Assembly (NCBI GenBank): GCA_016720935.1
Contig: JADKJP010000003.1
Coordinates: forward strand, 376,775 to 440,774
From: Bacteroidota bacterium
GTDB taxonomy: Bacteria; Bacteroidota; Bacteroidia; AKYH767-A; 2013-40CM-41-45
Direction of reading: 5' to 3'
DNA: 64,000 bases
Shown: in pieces, positions 46,475 to 55,219 of the stretch
Layout of the letters: each line of letters opens with the position of its first letter
Numbering within the stretch: position 1 is the stretch's first letter
Made by a program: the position numbers and the translations under genes
Notes under the pieces: model-generated
What the model was told of the DNA's origin: nothing
Databases searched by the model: none
The model's input: only the letters and a program-made list of their open reading frames with translations

Positions 46475-48262
46475 TTATTGTTTCATGAATTTCTTTGCGG
46501 AGATTCCGGTAGAGTTTTCGCAAACGATGTTGTAAATTCCGCTTGAGAGTAAATTAAGATCCAATGTTAATTCGTTTTTCGAATTGTATTTCTCGCGAAA
46601 AACAAGTGCTCCGGTCATCGAATAAATTGAAATACGCATCTCTGAATCAGCATTAGTTTTAAAATGAATATGCAACATTGATCCGACAGGATTTGGATAC
46701 AATGCAAAATCACTACTGTTCAGTTCCGGAACTGAGGTTGAAATGCACCAGGAGATTTGGTTGGTAGTTGCTCCAAATAGTTCGCTTAACAGAAAAGTGT
46801 AGTTGCTGAAATCGGTGATGCCTGCTTCAACAATGGTATCCACATATTCCTGGTAAGTATTCCCGAGCTGTGCGAAAAAGTTTACATAATTATTCGGATT
46901 GCCAATCGTGTCACCCAAAGGTGAAACGATTTGTATCGAAGGATAATTGATCTGTGTTTGTCCGCCGTTAAAAACATTCACATGAATTAAATTCGGATAA
47001 ATTGGATCATACCAGACACTATCCACACAAATAAGGTTGTAATCAACAACCGTATCCATCGTTGGATTTTTAAATTTTACCAGCGTCGTGTAGTTGTCAT
47101 TGTCTTCAATTACATAAATTCCGGTTCCATCAACTGAAATATCCTGAGAAAATTCACGACCGCCTGTATTTCCACTGTAATATCCCAACCAGTTAACCTG
47201 TCCGTTCAAATCAAAAGCGGATACAACCAGATCATAACCTGCGAAACCGTTTAAGCTGCCTGTAACTACCAGCGAATTGGAAGAGAGGATTTGAGCGCTT
47301 AATTTACTTCCGTCAAGCCCGTTCATTGATTTTGCCCAGATGATATTTCCGGAAGAAGAGAATTTGAAAATGCTATCCTGCAATCCAATGAGGTAAATAT
47401 CTCCGGCATAATCCATAATCATTTCAAGACCTGCGTCCAGGAATGGCTGAGGAGTAGCAAGATGATCTCTTGACCATACGAATTGTCCGTTGTTATCATA
47501 TTTTACAAAGGAGTAACCATTCTCTTGACCAAGAATGTAGATATTTCCGGGAGCATCACAGATTACCCTTGAGCCATAAATAGTAGAATCTGAAAAGTCT
47601 AAAGTTCCATTGGCATTATACCTGAATAATGTCTGTGATCCAGAAGAGAACGCGGAAACAATGACTCTGCTCGAATCGTCTACTGCCATATCAAATGTGC
47701 TAAGCGCAACTGACCAGACCTCATTGCCGCCAGTATCGAAAACCGCTACCCCGCTACTGCAATTCAGAAACAGTTTGTTGTTTTTGAAAATGATTTTGGT
47801 GAAATGTCCTGTATTGAAAGCGGTGGTTCCGGTATGCTGCCAGGCTACAGTACCAGTCGATGTTACCTTTAGTAAAATGGGTTCCATGTTGATTGTTCCC
47901 ATAAATGCTCCGGCGATATAACAATTACCGGCATTGTCAAGCGTCATGTCAAATCCACGTGGCTCACCGCTTCCATTGTGATCATAGACCAATCGCCAAT
48001 TTTCATTTCCGGTATAATCGTATTGTGTCAAAACAATTTTCACAATTGAATTCGTGACGGTAATACTGTGCTGATAGGTGCTGAGCACATAATAATTGCT
48101 GTTCATGTCATGCAGAATGCGAACAGGATAAACCGGGAAGGAATCCGGGAATGCATTGATTGTTCTTGTCCATTCAGGCGTCGCCTGTGCATTGGATTCT
48201 TTTTGTTGAAAGCAAATTGCGAGAACAAAAATCAGAAAGAACAGGGGAGAATTCTTTTTCAT
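46475..48262 (-). CDS. T9SS cargo protein with propeller-like repeats
   Basis: This 595-residue protein has a signal peptide ending KESNAQ. Repeats such as DNAGNCYIAGAFMG, DAPGNIYILGQENG, DYAGDIYLIGLQDS and DGTGIYVIEDNDN are SBBP/beta-propeller type, each blade about 45-50 residues. The C-terminus has a type A sorting domain (LYPNPVGSMLHIHFK, SMTGALVFREKYN, LSSGIYNIVCENS). No catalytic motif is seen. The protein is probably surface-displayed. Confidence 0.82.
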   Translation of the reverse strand: MKKNSPLFFLIFVLAICFQQKESNAQATPEWTRTINAFPDSFPVYPVRILHDMNSNYYVLSTYQHSITVTNSIVKIVLTQYDYTGNENWRLVYDHNGSGEPRGFDMTLDNAGNCYIAGAFMGTINMEPILLKVTSTGTVAWQHTGTTAFNTGHFTKIIFKNNKLFLNCSSGVAVFDTGGNEVWSVALSTFDMAVDDSSRVIVSAFSSGSQTLFRYNANGTLDFSDSTIYGSRVICDAPGNIYILGQENGYSFVKYDNNGQFVWSRDHLATPQPFLDAGLEMIMDYAGDIYLIGLQDSIFKFSSSGNIIWAKSMNGLDGSKLSAQILSSNSLVVTGSLNGFAGYDLVVSAFDLNGQVNWLGYYSGNTGGREFSQDISVDGTGIYVIEDNDNYTTLVKFKNPTMDTVVDYNLICVDSVWYDPIYPNLIHVNVFNGGQTQINYPSIQIVSPLGDTIGNPNNYVNFFAQLGNTYQEYVDTIVEAGITDFSNYTFLLSELFGATTNQISWCISTSVPELNSSDFALYPNPVGSMLHIHFKTNADSEMRISIYSMTGALVFREKYNSKNELTLDLNLLSSGIYNIVCENSTGISAKKFMKQ

Positions 48263-48390
48263 AAGATTATTTACAGTTGGTAATGGTTTCGAAAATATTC
48301 AGACAGACTCAAGTTCACTAAAATAGGAAAAAATCCGGAATAGATTCCTTGGATTCCGGCATGAATTGCCTGTGTCAGGGATAATTAAAA

Positions 48391-48846
48391 TTATTTCAGC
48401 GAAAAATACTTTTGTATCGAAGGAAGCAGCGTCAGTATCAAAATCATTAATCCTATTCCTATACAAACAGGTTGTAAAATAAAATACTCCACCATGGTAA
48501 TTTGGACAGCGATCCAGGAGATAAGAATGATTCCTGAATACAGCGAGTAGGTCCACGACCAGTGTTTTTCAGGATAGATGTTCAGTATAACTGCAAATTT
48601 CCATTTCGGTTGAAAAAATAATCCAATAAAAATGAAAAGAGGAAACAGCCCATTGAAGATAAGCAGGATCAGTCCGGGAAGAAAGAAGCTGTTAAAGGGT
48701 GTTCGGTTTAGATAAGAAAGGTTGATGCCTAAGCCGCTTCCGTCCGGATCAGTAATGAACGAATATCCTGCTGCAAGCGCGCTGACTGATAGTAGCAGAT
48801 GCAACAAGCAAAGCAAATACAGTGGAAATGTTTTTTTCTTTTTCAT
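48391..48846 (-). CDS. Small four-span membrane protein
   Basis: This 151-residue protein begins with basic residues (MKKKKTF). It has about four hydrophobic spans (LCLLHLLLSVSALAAGYSF, FFLPGLILLIFNGLFPLFIF, WTYSLYSGIILISWIAVQI, GIGLMILILTLLPSI). The WSWTYSLYSG and WIAVQITMVEYF-type segment occurs in other uncharacterised membrane proteins. The function is unknown. It is transcribed in the same direction as the T9SS protein at 46475 but 129 bp away. Confidence 0.65.
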   Translation of the reverse strand: MKKKKTFPLYLLCLLHLLLSVSALAAGYSFITDPDGSGLGINLSYLNRTPFNSFFLPGLILLIFNGLFPLFIFIGLFFQPKWKFAVILNIYPEKHWSWTYSLYSGIILISWIAVQITMVEYFILQPVCIGIGLMILILTLLPSIQKYFSLK

Positions 48847-48952
48847 TTGCCAAATGAAATTATCAAAGCGGCAGGCATGTTATTAGGCGAACTTACAAGA
48901 AATCAATTTTGTCTCTTCCTGATCAGGCCAATGATGACTTCAGGAATTAAAT

Positions 48953-49399
48953 TTATTGGGCTAAAATTCTTCTGTGATAATTAATTTGTCCAAGGTGGTA
49001 TCCGAGATGGATCAGTAAGTGGATCAGCATATTTTCAGTGGTCACGATCTTGTTGTGCTTTTCCAGAGGGAAGTCTTTTTCCAGATCTTCCGCACTCAGC
49101 TTCTGCAAGGTTTTTAATACGATTGATTTTGTCTCGTGAACTGAACTAATCAAATCAGACTTAGGGATATTTTTCAAGGAGAATTCCTTGTCTCTTTCAC
49201 GGATATAGCCGGTATTACCAAGTGTAGCGCCAATAAAATGTTTCAGATTACCGATGAGATGTAAACAAAGATTTCCTGCAGAATTATTAATCCCGTCTTT
49301 CGTCATCCAAATAACCTGTTCGTTTTCGTAAGCATTAATTTCTTCAGATAATTTTTGCAGATCACGTTCGTAGAATTCGAGGAGGGTATCTTTTAGCAT
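48953..49399 (-). CDS. DinB/DUF1572 family protein
   Basis: This 148-residue cytoplasmic four-helix-bundle protein has conserved His positions in NLCLHLIGNLKHFIG and HLLIHLGYHLGQINYHRR, consistent with the three-His metal site of the DinB superfamily. Relatives act in bacillithiol or other thiol transfer or in stress responses, but the role of this DUF1572-type branch is not defined. It is a single gene; the 220-bp gap to 49621 holds a terminator of the opposite neighbour. Confidence 0.82.
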   Translation of the reverse strand: MLKDTLLEFYERDLQKLSEEINAYENEQVIWMTKDGINNSAGNLCLHLIGNLKHFIGATLGNTGYIRERDKEFSLKNIPKSDLISSVHETKSIVLKTLQKLSAEDLEKDFPLEKHNKIVTTENMLIHLLIHLGYHLGQINYHRRILAQ

Positions 49400-49566
49400 A
49401 GCTTGAAATATTTATTTGAAAATAATTAATTGTTATCTGAGTTAAATTCTGATGTTGAAATTCTCAATACAAGATTAGAGAAAATGCCGACATCATATGC
49501 AATGTTAAAATTATTTAACAGCCAATATCCTGTGAATCTGAGAAATTAAATTTTCAATTCGTTTAC

Positions 49567-49601
49567 AAAAAAAGGGGTAACCTTTTGGCCACCCCTTTTT
49601 T
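49567..49601 (-). terminator. Rho-independent terminator
   Basis: AAAAAAAGGGGT and ACCCCTTTTTT form an 11-bp stem with an A-run before and a T-run after it. It lies 20 bp downstream of the fn3/T9SS gene on the minus strand and could work in both directions. Confidence 0.9.
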
Positions 49602-49620
49602 AATTAAAATTGAATGGTTT

Positions 49621-52026
49621 TTATTCTACACTGATCCGGGATTGTCTTCTCACGTCACCGGTTTGAATAATCAATGTATAAACACCTCTTGAAATACCAT
49701 GCAGTGGCAATGTAATCATGTTGTTGCCACTAACAGCGCTGAATTCATTATTTTTCAAAATCCGGCCTGTCAGATCGATCAACTGAACTATCGCTTTTTC
49801 ATTTGTCGCTGATTCAAATTGAATGTTCACGAGTTCTGTAGCAGGATTAGGGTAAACAACAAAACGGTCGTCAGCAAGCGGTGTGCTCAAACGTGCAGGA
49901 GAAGGAGGAACATTAATGACGTCCGATACGGAATATGGTCCTGCAGGAACCCCGTTACAAATCGGACGTACCTGCCACTGGTATTGTGAATTAGGAATAA
50001 GTCCGGTGAGAGTAGTGCTTGTTACACCTCCTGTACCCAGGATCTTTTTCCAGATGTAGTTAGTGGTTCCAAATATCGAGTAACGAACAAGGAAACTATC
50101 CGCGGTAACCAATGGTGTCCAGCTGACAGTAGCACTGGTATTGTTCAACGGAGTATTCGACAAACCATAAGGAATCGCGCAGGCAACGGCACCGCTTGAT
50201 GTAGTAAAGGTTGACGGTTGACTATATCCACTGCTGGAACCTGTACAGATCGCGCTGACTCTGTATTGATAAGTAGTGTTTGGTAAGAGATTGGAAAGAA
50301 TTACCGAATTGCCTGAAGAACCCGGTTGATCAACATAAAGATAATTCGTGGTTCCATTGACTGCATAACGAATACGGAAAGTATCAGCGGAAACAAAGTT
50401 ATCCCAACTCACCAATGCGGTTGAATTTGTGATGTTGGTAGTGGACAATCCGTACGGACGAATACAAGCGGCAATATTTCCAAGTGTGGTAAATGTTGAA
50501 TTGCTGCTATAACCTGAACTTACTCCATTACAAACCGATGCAACCTGGTAAGCATAAAGCGTATTCGGATTCAGGTTCGAAAGATTCGCGCTTACTGTAC
50601 CACCGGCACCATCAACATCCTTGTATTGGTAAACAGCAGAAAGGAATTCGTGATAACGAATTCGGAAAGTGTCAGCGACAACATACGGCGACCAGCTCAC
50701 AGTAACCGTTGTATTCGTGGTATTTGATTGTGAAAGTCCGAATGGTTTCACACAGTTAACAGGAGTGCTTGCAGTGGTGAATGTTGTGGCACGACTATAC
50801 CCGATTCTTGTTCCGGTACAAATCGCTCCAACCTGGATGCTGTAAGTGGTTGCAGGATCCAGACCGGTTAATGTGTGTGAATTTCCGAGTCCTCCATCAA
50901 CATCAACATAACGATAATTGCTTGTTCCAAATACAGCATATCGTAAACGGAAAGTATCAGCTGTTACATAAGGTGTCCAGTCGATTTGAGCTGTTGTATT
51001 TGTTACTACAGGAGCGGTAATTCCATATGGTCTGATACAAGGAACAGGAGTTACATCCGTAGTGAAAATATAAGGCTGACTATAACCGCTGCTCACACCG
51101 CTACAGATAGAACTTACCTGGATCTGGTAAGTCATTCCCGGATTCAGGTTGGCAAGTGAAACCAAACTTCCATTTCCTCCATCTGAATCAATATAGATGT
51201 AATTGCTCGTACCATCTTCCGCGTAACGTGTACGGAAAGTATCGGCTAAGATGAATGGAGTCCAGCTGAAATCAGCAGTTGTATTGGTGATATTTGTAAC
51301 ATCAAGTTGCCCCGGAACAAGACAATTTACCGGAGTAAAGTCTGTCGTGAAAGTAATCGGAATTGTATACGTACTTGGGATACCTGAACAGCGTGTTGCC
51401 ATTTCAATACTGTAATCAGTTCCCGGCAATAAACCAGTGAGAGTAGTACTCACCGGGCCACCGGCACCATCCACATCTTTATACAAATAATTAGTTGTTC
51501 CGTTGATCGCATAACGAATCCGGAACGTATCCGCGGTTTGAACATCCCATGTAATGTCTGCAGAGACATTGGTGATATTGCCTGCATTCACACCTGTTGG
51601 AACAGCGCAACTTCCCTGAAGTCGCACAAGGAAACCACTTGTCAGGACGTTATCCAGTGGATTCAAATTGAATGGAGGGAATGGATCCATTGTATAAGTA
51701 ATAACATGGACATCATACCAACCCGGTTGTGCGATCGCGGAAATTGTGAAATCTGTATACAATGAATCTGAATACCCACCAAAACCATCGGAATAGATCT
51801 GGCTCGGATCAAAAAGGTCAGTGAAGATCTGAACTCCGTTCTGTTCGAGATAAATATCTGTCGAACTCATCGGTGGTGATACCGAGGATAATATTCCGTT
51901 CGCAAGTGTAATGGTTGTAGTTAATGTTGTTCCCTGGAAAGCAAAGTCAGGGCTGATCGTTGAAACCTGTGCAGTAAGGTTCGCAGCAAGGAAATAAAAA
52001 CTCATTAAGAGTAAAAGACGTCTCAT
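49621..52026 (-). CDS. T9SS protein with six fibronectin type III repeats
   Basis: This 801-residue protein has a signal peptide ending AANLTAQ and a first domain of about 120 residues (VSTISPDFAFQGTTLTTTI). Six similar fn3-type units of about 92 residues follow, each with the form CxxPxGL, NITNTTAxVSWTP, ADTFRIRYAxxGTSNYxY, DVDGxxG, LxPNTxYxxQVxxxCxGxxSGYS. They end in a type A sorting domain (VYPNPATELVNIQFE, LTGRILKNNEFS, HGISRGVYTLIIQTG). The six units are very alike, so recent internal duplication is likely. It is probably a surface adhesin or carbohydrate-binding protein. Confidence 0.9.
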   Translation of the reverse strand: MRRLLLLMSFYFLAANLTAQVSTISPDFAFQGTTLTTTITLANGILSSVSPPMSSTDIYLEQNGVQIFTDLFDPSQIYSDGFGGYSDSLYTDFTISAIAQPGWYDVHVITYTMDPFPPFNLNPLDNVLTSGFLVRLQGSCAVPTGVNAGNITNVSADITWDVQTADTFRIRYAINGTTNYLYKDVDGAGGPVSTTLTGLLPGTDYSIEMATRCSGIPSTYTIPITFTTDFTPVNCLVPGQLDVTNITNTTADFSWTPFILADTFRTRYAEDGTSNYIYIDSDGGNGSLVSLANLNPGMTYQIQVSSICSGVSSGYSQPYIFTTDVTPVPCIRPYGITAPVVTNTTAQIDWTPYVTADTFRLRYAVFGTSNYRYVDVDGGLGNSHTLTGLDPATTYSIQVGAICTGTRIGYSRATTFTTASTPVNCVKPFGLSQSNTTNTTVTVSWSPYVVADTFRIRYHEFLSAVYQYKDVDGAGGTVSANLSNLNPNTLYAYQVASVCNGVSSGYSSNSTFTTLGNIAACIRPYGLSTTNITNSTALVSWDNFVSADTFRIRYAVNGTTNYLYVDQPGSSGNSVILSNLLPNTTYQYRVSAICTGSSSGYSQPSTFTTSSGAVACAIPYGLSNTPLNNTSATVSWTPLVTADSFLVRYSIFGTTNYIWKKILGTGGVTSTTLTGLIPNSQYQWQVRPICNGVPAGPYSVSDVINVPPSPARLSTPLADDRFVVYPNPATELVNIQFESATNEKAIVQLIDLTGRILKNNEFSAVSGNNMITLPLHGISRGVYTLIIQTGDVRRQSRISVE

Positions 52027-52112
52027 GGGAATATGATTTTGGTTCTTACGAAGATATATGGAAATTTCAAAGACTTTTTTAGGGGGGAGGATTTGTTTTT
52101 AACAGGGTTTTT

Positions 52113-52252
52113 GGTTCCGGGTTCAGAGTTCCGGGTTTTATGTTTATTCTAAAGAGATTGATATTTGTTAATTTGTCTTGTAAGTTTAATTCAATAAGAG
52201 GAAAAGGATGCGTTCTACATAACCCGGAACCCTGAACCCGAAACCCGGAACC
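52113..52252. repeat. GGTTCCGGGTTC simple repeat in inverted arms
   Basis: GGTTCCGGGTTCAGAGTTCC (52113-52132) and related text on the left are matched by complementary ACCCGGAACCCTGAACCCG on the right (52222-52252), about 85 bp apart. The arms can fold into a long imperfect hairpin. The rest of the 52027-52344 gap has no gene. Confidence 0.7.
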
Positions 52253-52344
52253 TTTTTGCCCACTCAGAGTCAAATACTATCTTTAAATCGTCAATTTTCA
52301 TAATTTAAACCTCGAACCTCGAACAATTATCCCCTACCTTAAAA

Positions 52345-53214
52345 ATGTTTAAACTCCTCAACCAACCCTACCCAAAAGAATGGAAGATTCAGAAGGGAAT
52401 CCGGGCGGCGTTTGTGAGCGGGTTGATTGTTTTTGCATTTCTCTGGGTTTTTGAGCCCTTTGGCATTTCCGGTGTGGAGGTTTATAACACTCACCTTTTT
52501 ATTCTTGGTTATGGAGCCGTAACGACTTTGGTTGTGCTGCTCATTATTCCTTTGCCCTTGATTTTTAAGAATTTTTTCAGGGAGGAGAAGTGGACGGTAG
52601 GGAAAAACATCGCCTATTTCGTTTTTATTTTTTTCTGCATTGGAATCGGTAACTGGTTGTACACCCATATCATGACCGGTTTGCCATTGGTCTGGAGAAG
52701 TTTTCTGTTTTTCCAATTTGTAACTGTTGCAGTCGCTGTGGTCGTCGCGGGCTCCACCACGATGTTGAACTACAGTCGCTTCGTTACTCTCAATGTGGAA
52801 GAGGCCAAACAGATTGAAAAAGAAGTATCCAAAATTGAAAAGCGTCCCGAGCAGGTAGAGTGGACTTTACTTTCAGAAAATGAGAAGGACGAGCCCTTGA
52901 AAGTAGATTCATCTTCGCTTTTGTTTATCGAATCAGCGGATAATTATTCTAAAATTATTTTCAGAAAAGACGGACAGGTTAAATCCGTTTTGTTGCGATC
53001 CAGTCTGAAAAGAACAGAAAGTCAGCTAAATCATCCTTTTGTTTTTCGCTGTCATCGTTCATTTCTCGTGAACCTGACCAAAGTCGACTCGGTTTCAGGA
53101 AATTCACAGGGCTATCGTTTGCATTTTTCAGGTACTGATGAGACTATTCCTGTTGCCCGACGAACCGGACAAGAGTTGCATGAACGATTGCATAGCCTGG
53201 AGAAGTCGGTTTGA
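52345..53214 (+). CDS. Membrane-anchored LytTR transcription regulator
   Basis: This 289-residue protein has four N-terminal membrane spans (about residues 22-42, 50-72, 87-108 and 118-140), a charged linker (EEAKQIEKEVSKIEKRPEQVE) and a C-terminal LytTR DNA-binding domain. That domain contains SSLLFIESADNYSKIIF, SLKRTESQLNHPFVFRCHRSFLV and the last strand TIPVARRTG. There is no response-regulator receiver domain, so it probably senses a signal in the membrane. The target is unknown. It is isolated from other regulators. Confidence 0.9.
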   Translation: MFKLLNQPYPKEWKIQKGIRAAFVSGLIVFAFLWVFEPFGISGVEVYNTHLFILGYGAVTTLVVLLIIPLPLIFKNFFREEKWTVGKNIAYFVFIFFCIGIGNWLYTHIMTGLPLVWRSFLFFQFVTVAVAVVVAGSTTMLNYSRFVTLNVEEAKQIEKEVSKIEKRPEQVEWTLLSENEKDEPLKVDSSSLLFIESADNYSKIIFRKDGQVKSVLLRSSLKRTESQLNHPFVFRCHRSFLVNLTKVDSVSGNSQGYRLHFSGTDETIPVARRTGQELHERLHSLEKSV

Positions 53215-53429
53215 TTTCATCCGGAAAGAAAAATTTCTCAAAACAACTTATTGGTCTGACTGAAAATGAAGGCAAATTTTTGTCTTTCTAATATTTCCAC
53301 CTTCCCATTTCGCCTGAATTTTTAAGCCATTCGTCCCAAAGCTCCCTTTTTGTCCCAATTCCCAACCATTCCCCCCAATTCCCCGCCACCCCTGTTTTCG
53401 CCCCCTAAATTTGCCCTCACAAAACAAAA

Positions 53430-53606
53430 AACCTCAAACCCCAAGCCTCGAACTCGAAACTCAATAACCCAGCCAATAACTACCAATAACTAAATAACCA
53501 ACCAACTCTAACTCAAAACTCAATAACTCAATAACTCAATAACCCAATAGCTCAACAACTCAACAACTCAATAACCCAATAACCCAATAACCAAATAACT
53601 CAACAA
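53430..53606 (+). repeat. C/A-rich simple repeat (AACTCAATAACCCAAT type)
   Basis: About 170 bp are made almost entirely of variants of AACTCAATAACCCAAT, directly in front of the membrane-protein gene at 53616. The preceding 53340-53430 tract is C-rich text (CCCCCAATTCCCCGCC). No gene is seen in 53215-53615. Confidence 0.8.
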
Positions 53607-53615
53607 CTCATTCTC

Positions 53616-54311
53616 ATGTCCCTCTTCAACCTCTTCCTCACCATCCACATCGTCTGCGGCTTTACCGCATTTTTTGTTGCACCTGTTGCTATGGCTGTTA
53701 AAAAAGGCGGCGATTCCCACCGTAAATGGGGAAAAGTATTTTTCTGGGCAATGGCAGGAGTGTGCGGAGCTGCCCTGGTAATGGCACCGATGCACAACAA
53801 TTTATTCCTGACACTCGTCGCGGTGTTTTCATTTTATCTGGCTTTTTCAGGGTATCGTTCCTTGTACCGGAAAAATATCAAAAGCTGGAAAGACGTGGCA
53901 TTTATCGATTGGTTCGTTGTAATTCTGAACGCGTTGTTTTGTCTGACTTTGTTGATTATCGGAATCGGAAAACTTCCTGATTCTTTCGGGGTAATTTCAA
54001 TTGTTTTCGGAACAATCGGATCCCTCAACAGTCTCAGGGATCTTGTTTCATTCGTCAGACCTGCGCAAACAAAAGGAAAATGGTTTTTCAGCCACATGGG
54101 TGGAATGATTGGAGCTTACATCGCGGCCGTTTCCGCCTTTTCTGCTGTGAATTTTAATTTTGAATGGCTCCCGGTGAGTATTCAGTGGCTCTGGCCAACC
54201 ATCATCGGAGTGCCTGCCATGATGATCTGGATGAAACAGTACCGCAGGAAATTCTCCAAAGGCAAAGCGATCCGCGAGGAAGTGGAGGTGAGGATTCAAC
54301 CGGAAGCGTGA
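53616..54311 (+). CDS. Polytopic membrane protein, DUF2306-like
   Basis: This 231-residue protein has about six or seven hydrophobic spans. The N-terminal block HIVCGFTAFFVAPVAMAVKKG, then GDSHRKWGKVFFWAMAGVCGA, has the His/His-Arg arrangement of DUF2306-like membrane proteins. Further His (MHNN, SHMGGMIG) are conserved in position within the spans, which could ligand haem or a metal (inference). The start directly follows the simple-repeat tract. It is not clearly linked to its neighbours. Confidence 0.65.
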   Translation: MSLFNLFLTIHIVCGFTAFFVAPVAMAVKKGGDSHRKWGKVFFWAMAGVCGAALVMAPMHNNLFLTLVAVFSFYLAFSGYRSLYRKNIKSWKDVAFIDWFVVILNALFCLTLLIIGIGKLPDSFGVISIVFGTIGSLNSLRDLVSFVRPAQTKGKWFFSHMGGMIGAYIAAVSAFSAVNFNFEWLPVSIQWLWPTIIGVPAMMIWMKQYRRKFSKGKAIREEVEVRIQPEA

Positions 54312-54462
54312 ATATGAGTTTTTATGGATCATAATCAGAAAATTGATACAACATTTTCTGAAAAGAATTTCCTGTTCTGAACAAAGAAAATCTAAAAACC
54401 AATAACGAAAAACGAACAACCAACAACGAAAAACCTTCAACTATCCATTAAAAAAGTATCCG

Positions 54463-54470
54463 TACCTTTG
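54463..54470 (+). promoter_or_regulatory. Candidate -7 box of the sucA-sucB operon
   Basis: TACCTTTG, a full TAnnTTTG match, lies 24 bp upstream of the sucA ATG. The -33 position has only partial similarity. Confidence 0.5.
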
Positions 54471-54493
54471 TCCGCTCTCACCCTCATTTTAAA

Positions 54494-55219
54494 ATGGACA
54501 AATTTTCTTATCTCGGTAATGCGGATGTTTCGCAGATTGAAGCTCAATATCAGCAGTTTTTGACAAATCCGGAATCTGTTCCGGAAAGCTGGAGGAAATT
54601 TTTTGAAGGTTTTGAGTTTGCACGGACTTCCTATGATGTTCCCGGCTCAACAACATCAAAGCAAAATGCTGTTCCTGAAAATTTTCAGAAGGAATTCAAT
54701 GTCGTAAACCTGATCAACGGCTATCGTAACCGCGGACACTTGTTTACGAAAACCAATCCGGTGCGCGAACGGAGGAAGTATACTCCCACACTGGAACTGG
54801 AAAATTTTGGATTGAGTGCTGCTGATGCGGAAACAGTTTTCCAGGCAGGATCACTCATCGGTATTGGTCCTTCAAAATTAAAAGACATCGTCAACCATCT
54901 CGAGGAGACATACTGCGCTTCCATTGGTGCAGAATACAAATACATCCGTACTCCGGAAATTGTCGACTGGCTCGAACAAAAAATGGAAAGCAAAAAAAAT
55001 GCTGTTGCTTTTCCCATTGAAAAGAAGAGAAAGATTTTGACAAAGCTGAACGAAGCTGTCGCTTTCGAAAATTTCATTCATACAAAATTTGTGGGGCAAA
55101 AAAGATTTTCTCTCGAAGGTTGCGAAACCCTGATTCCCGCCCTCGATGCTGTTATTGAAAAGGAGCAGAGCAGGGGATTAAAGAATTTGTCATCGGTATG
55201 GCTCATCGCGGACGACTGA
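54494..55219 (+). CDS. sucA: 2-oxoglutarate dehydrogenase E1 (SucA), N-terminal fragment
   Basis: This holds the start of SucA, the thiamine-diphosphate E1 component of the 2-oxoglutarate dehydrogenase complex in the TCA cycle. MDKFSYLGNADVSQIEAQY is the N-terminal subunit-binding segment, followed by NLINGYRNRGHLFTKTNPV and DAVIEKEQSRGLK. The frame then breaks about 55175-55180, where one base seems lost (AAAGAATTT instead of an expected AAAGGAATTT). The next frame resumes with EFVIGMAHRGRLNVLANVLGK. The real gene runs 54494-57242, about 915 residues, the usual SucA length. Confidence 0.93.
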   Translation: MDKFSYLGNADVSQIEAQYQQFLTNPESVPESWRKFFEGFEFARTSYDVPGSTTSKQNAVPENFQKEFNVVNLINGYRNRGHLFTKTNPVRERRKYTPTLELENFGLSAADAETVFQAGSLIGIGPSKLKDIVNHLEETYCASIGAEYKYIRTPEIVDWLEQKMESKKNAVAFPIEKKRKILTKLNEAVAFENFIHTKFVGQKRFSLEGCETLIPALDAVIEKEQSRGLKNLSSVWLIADD

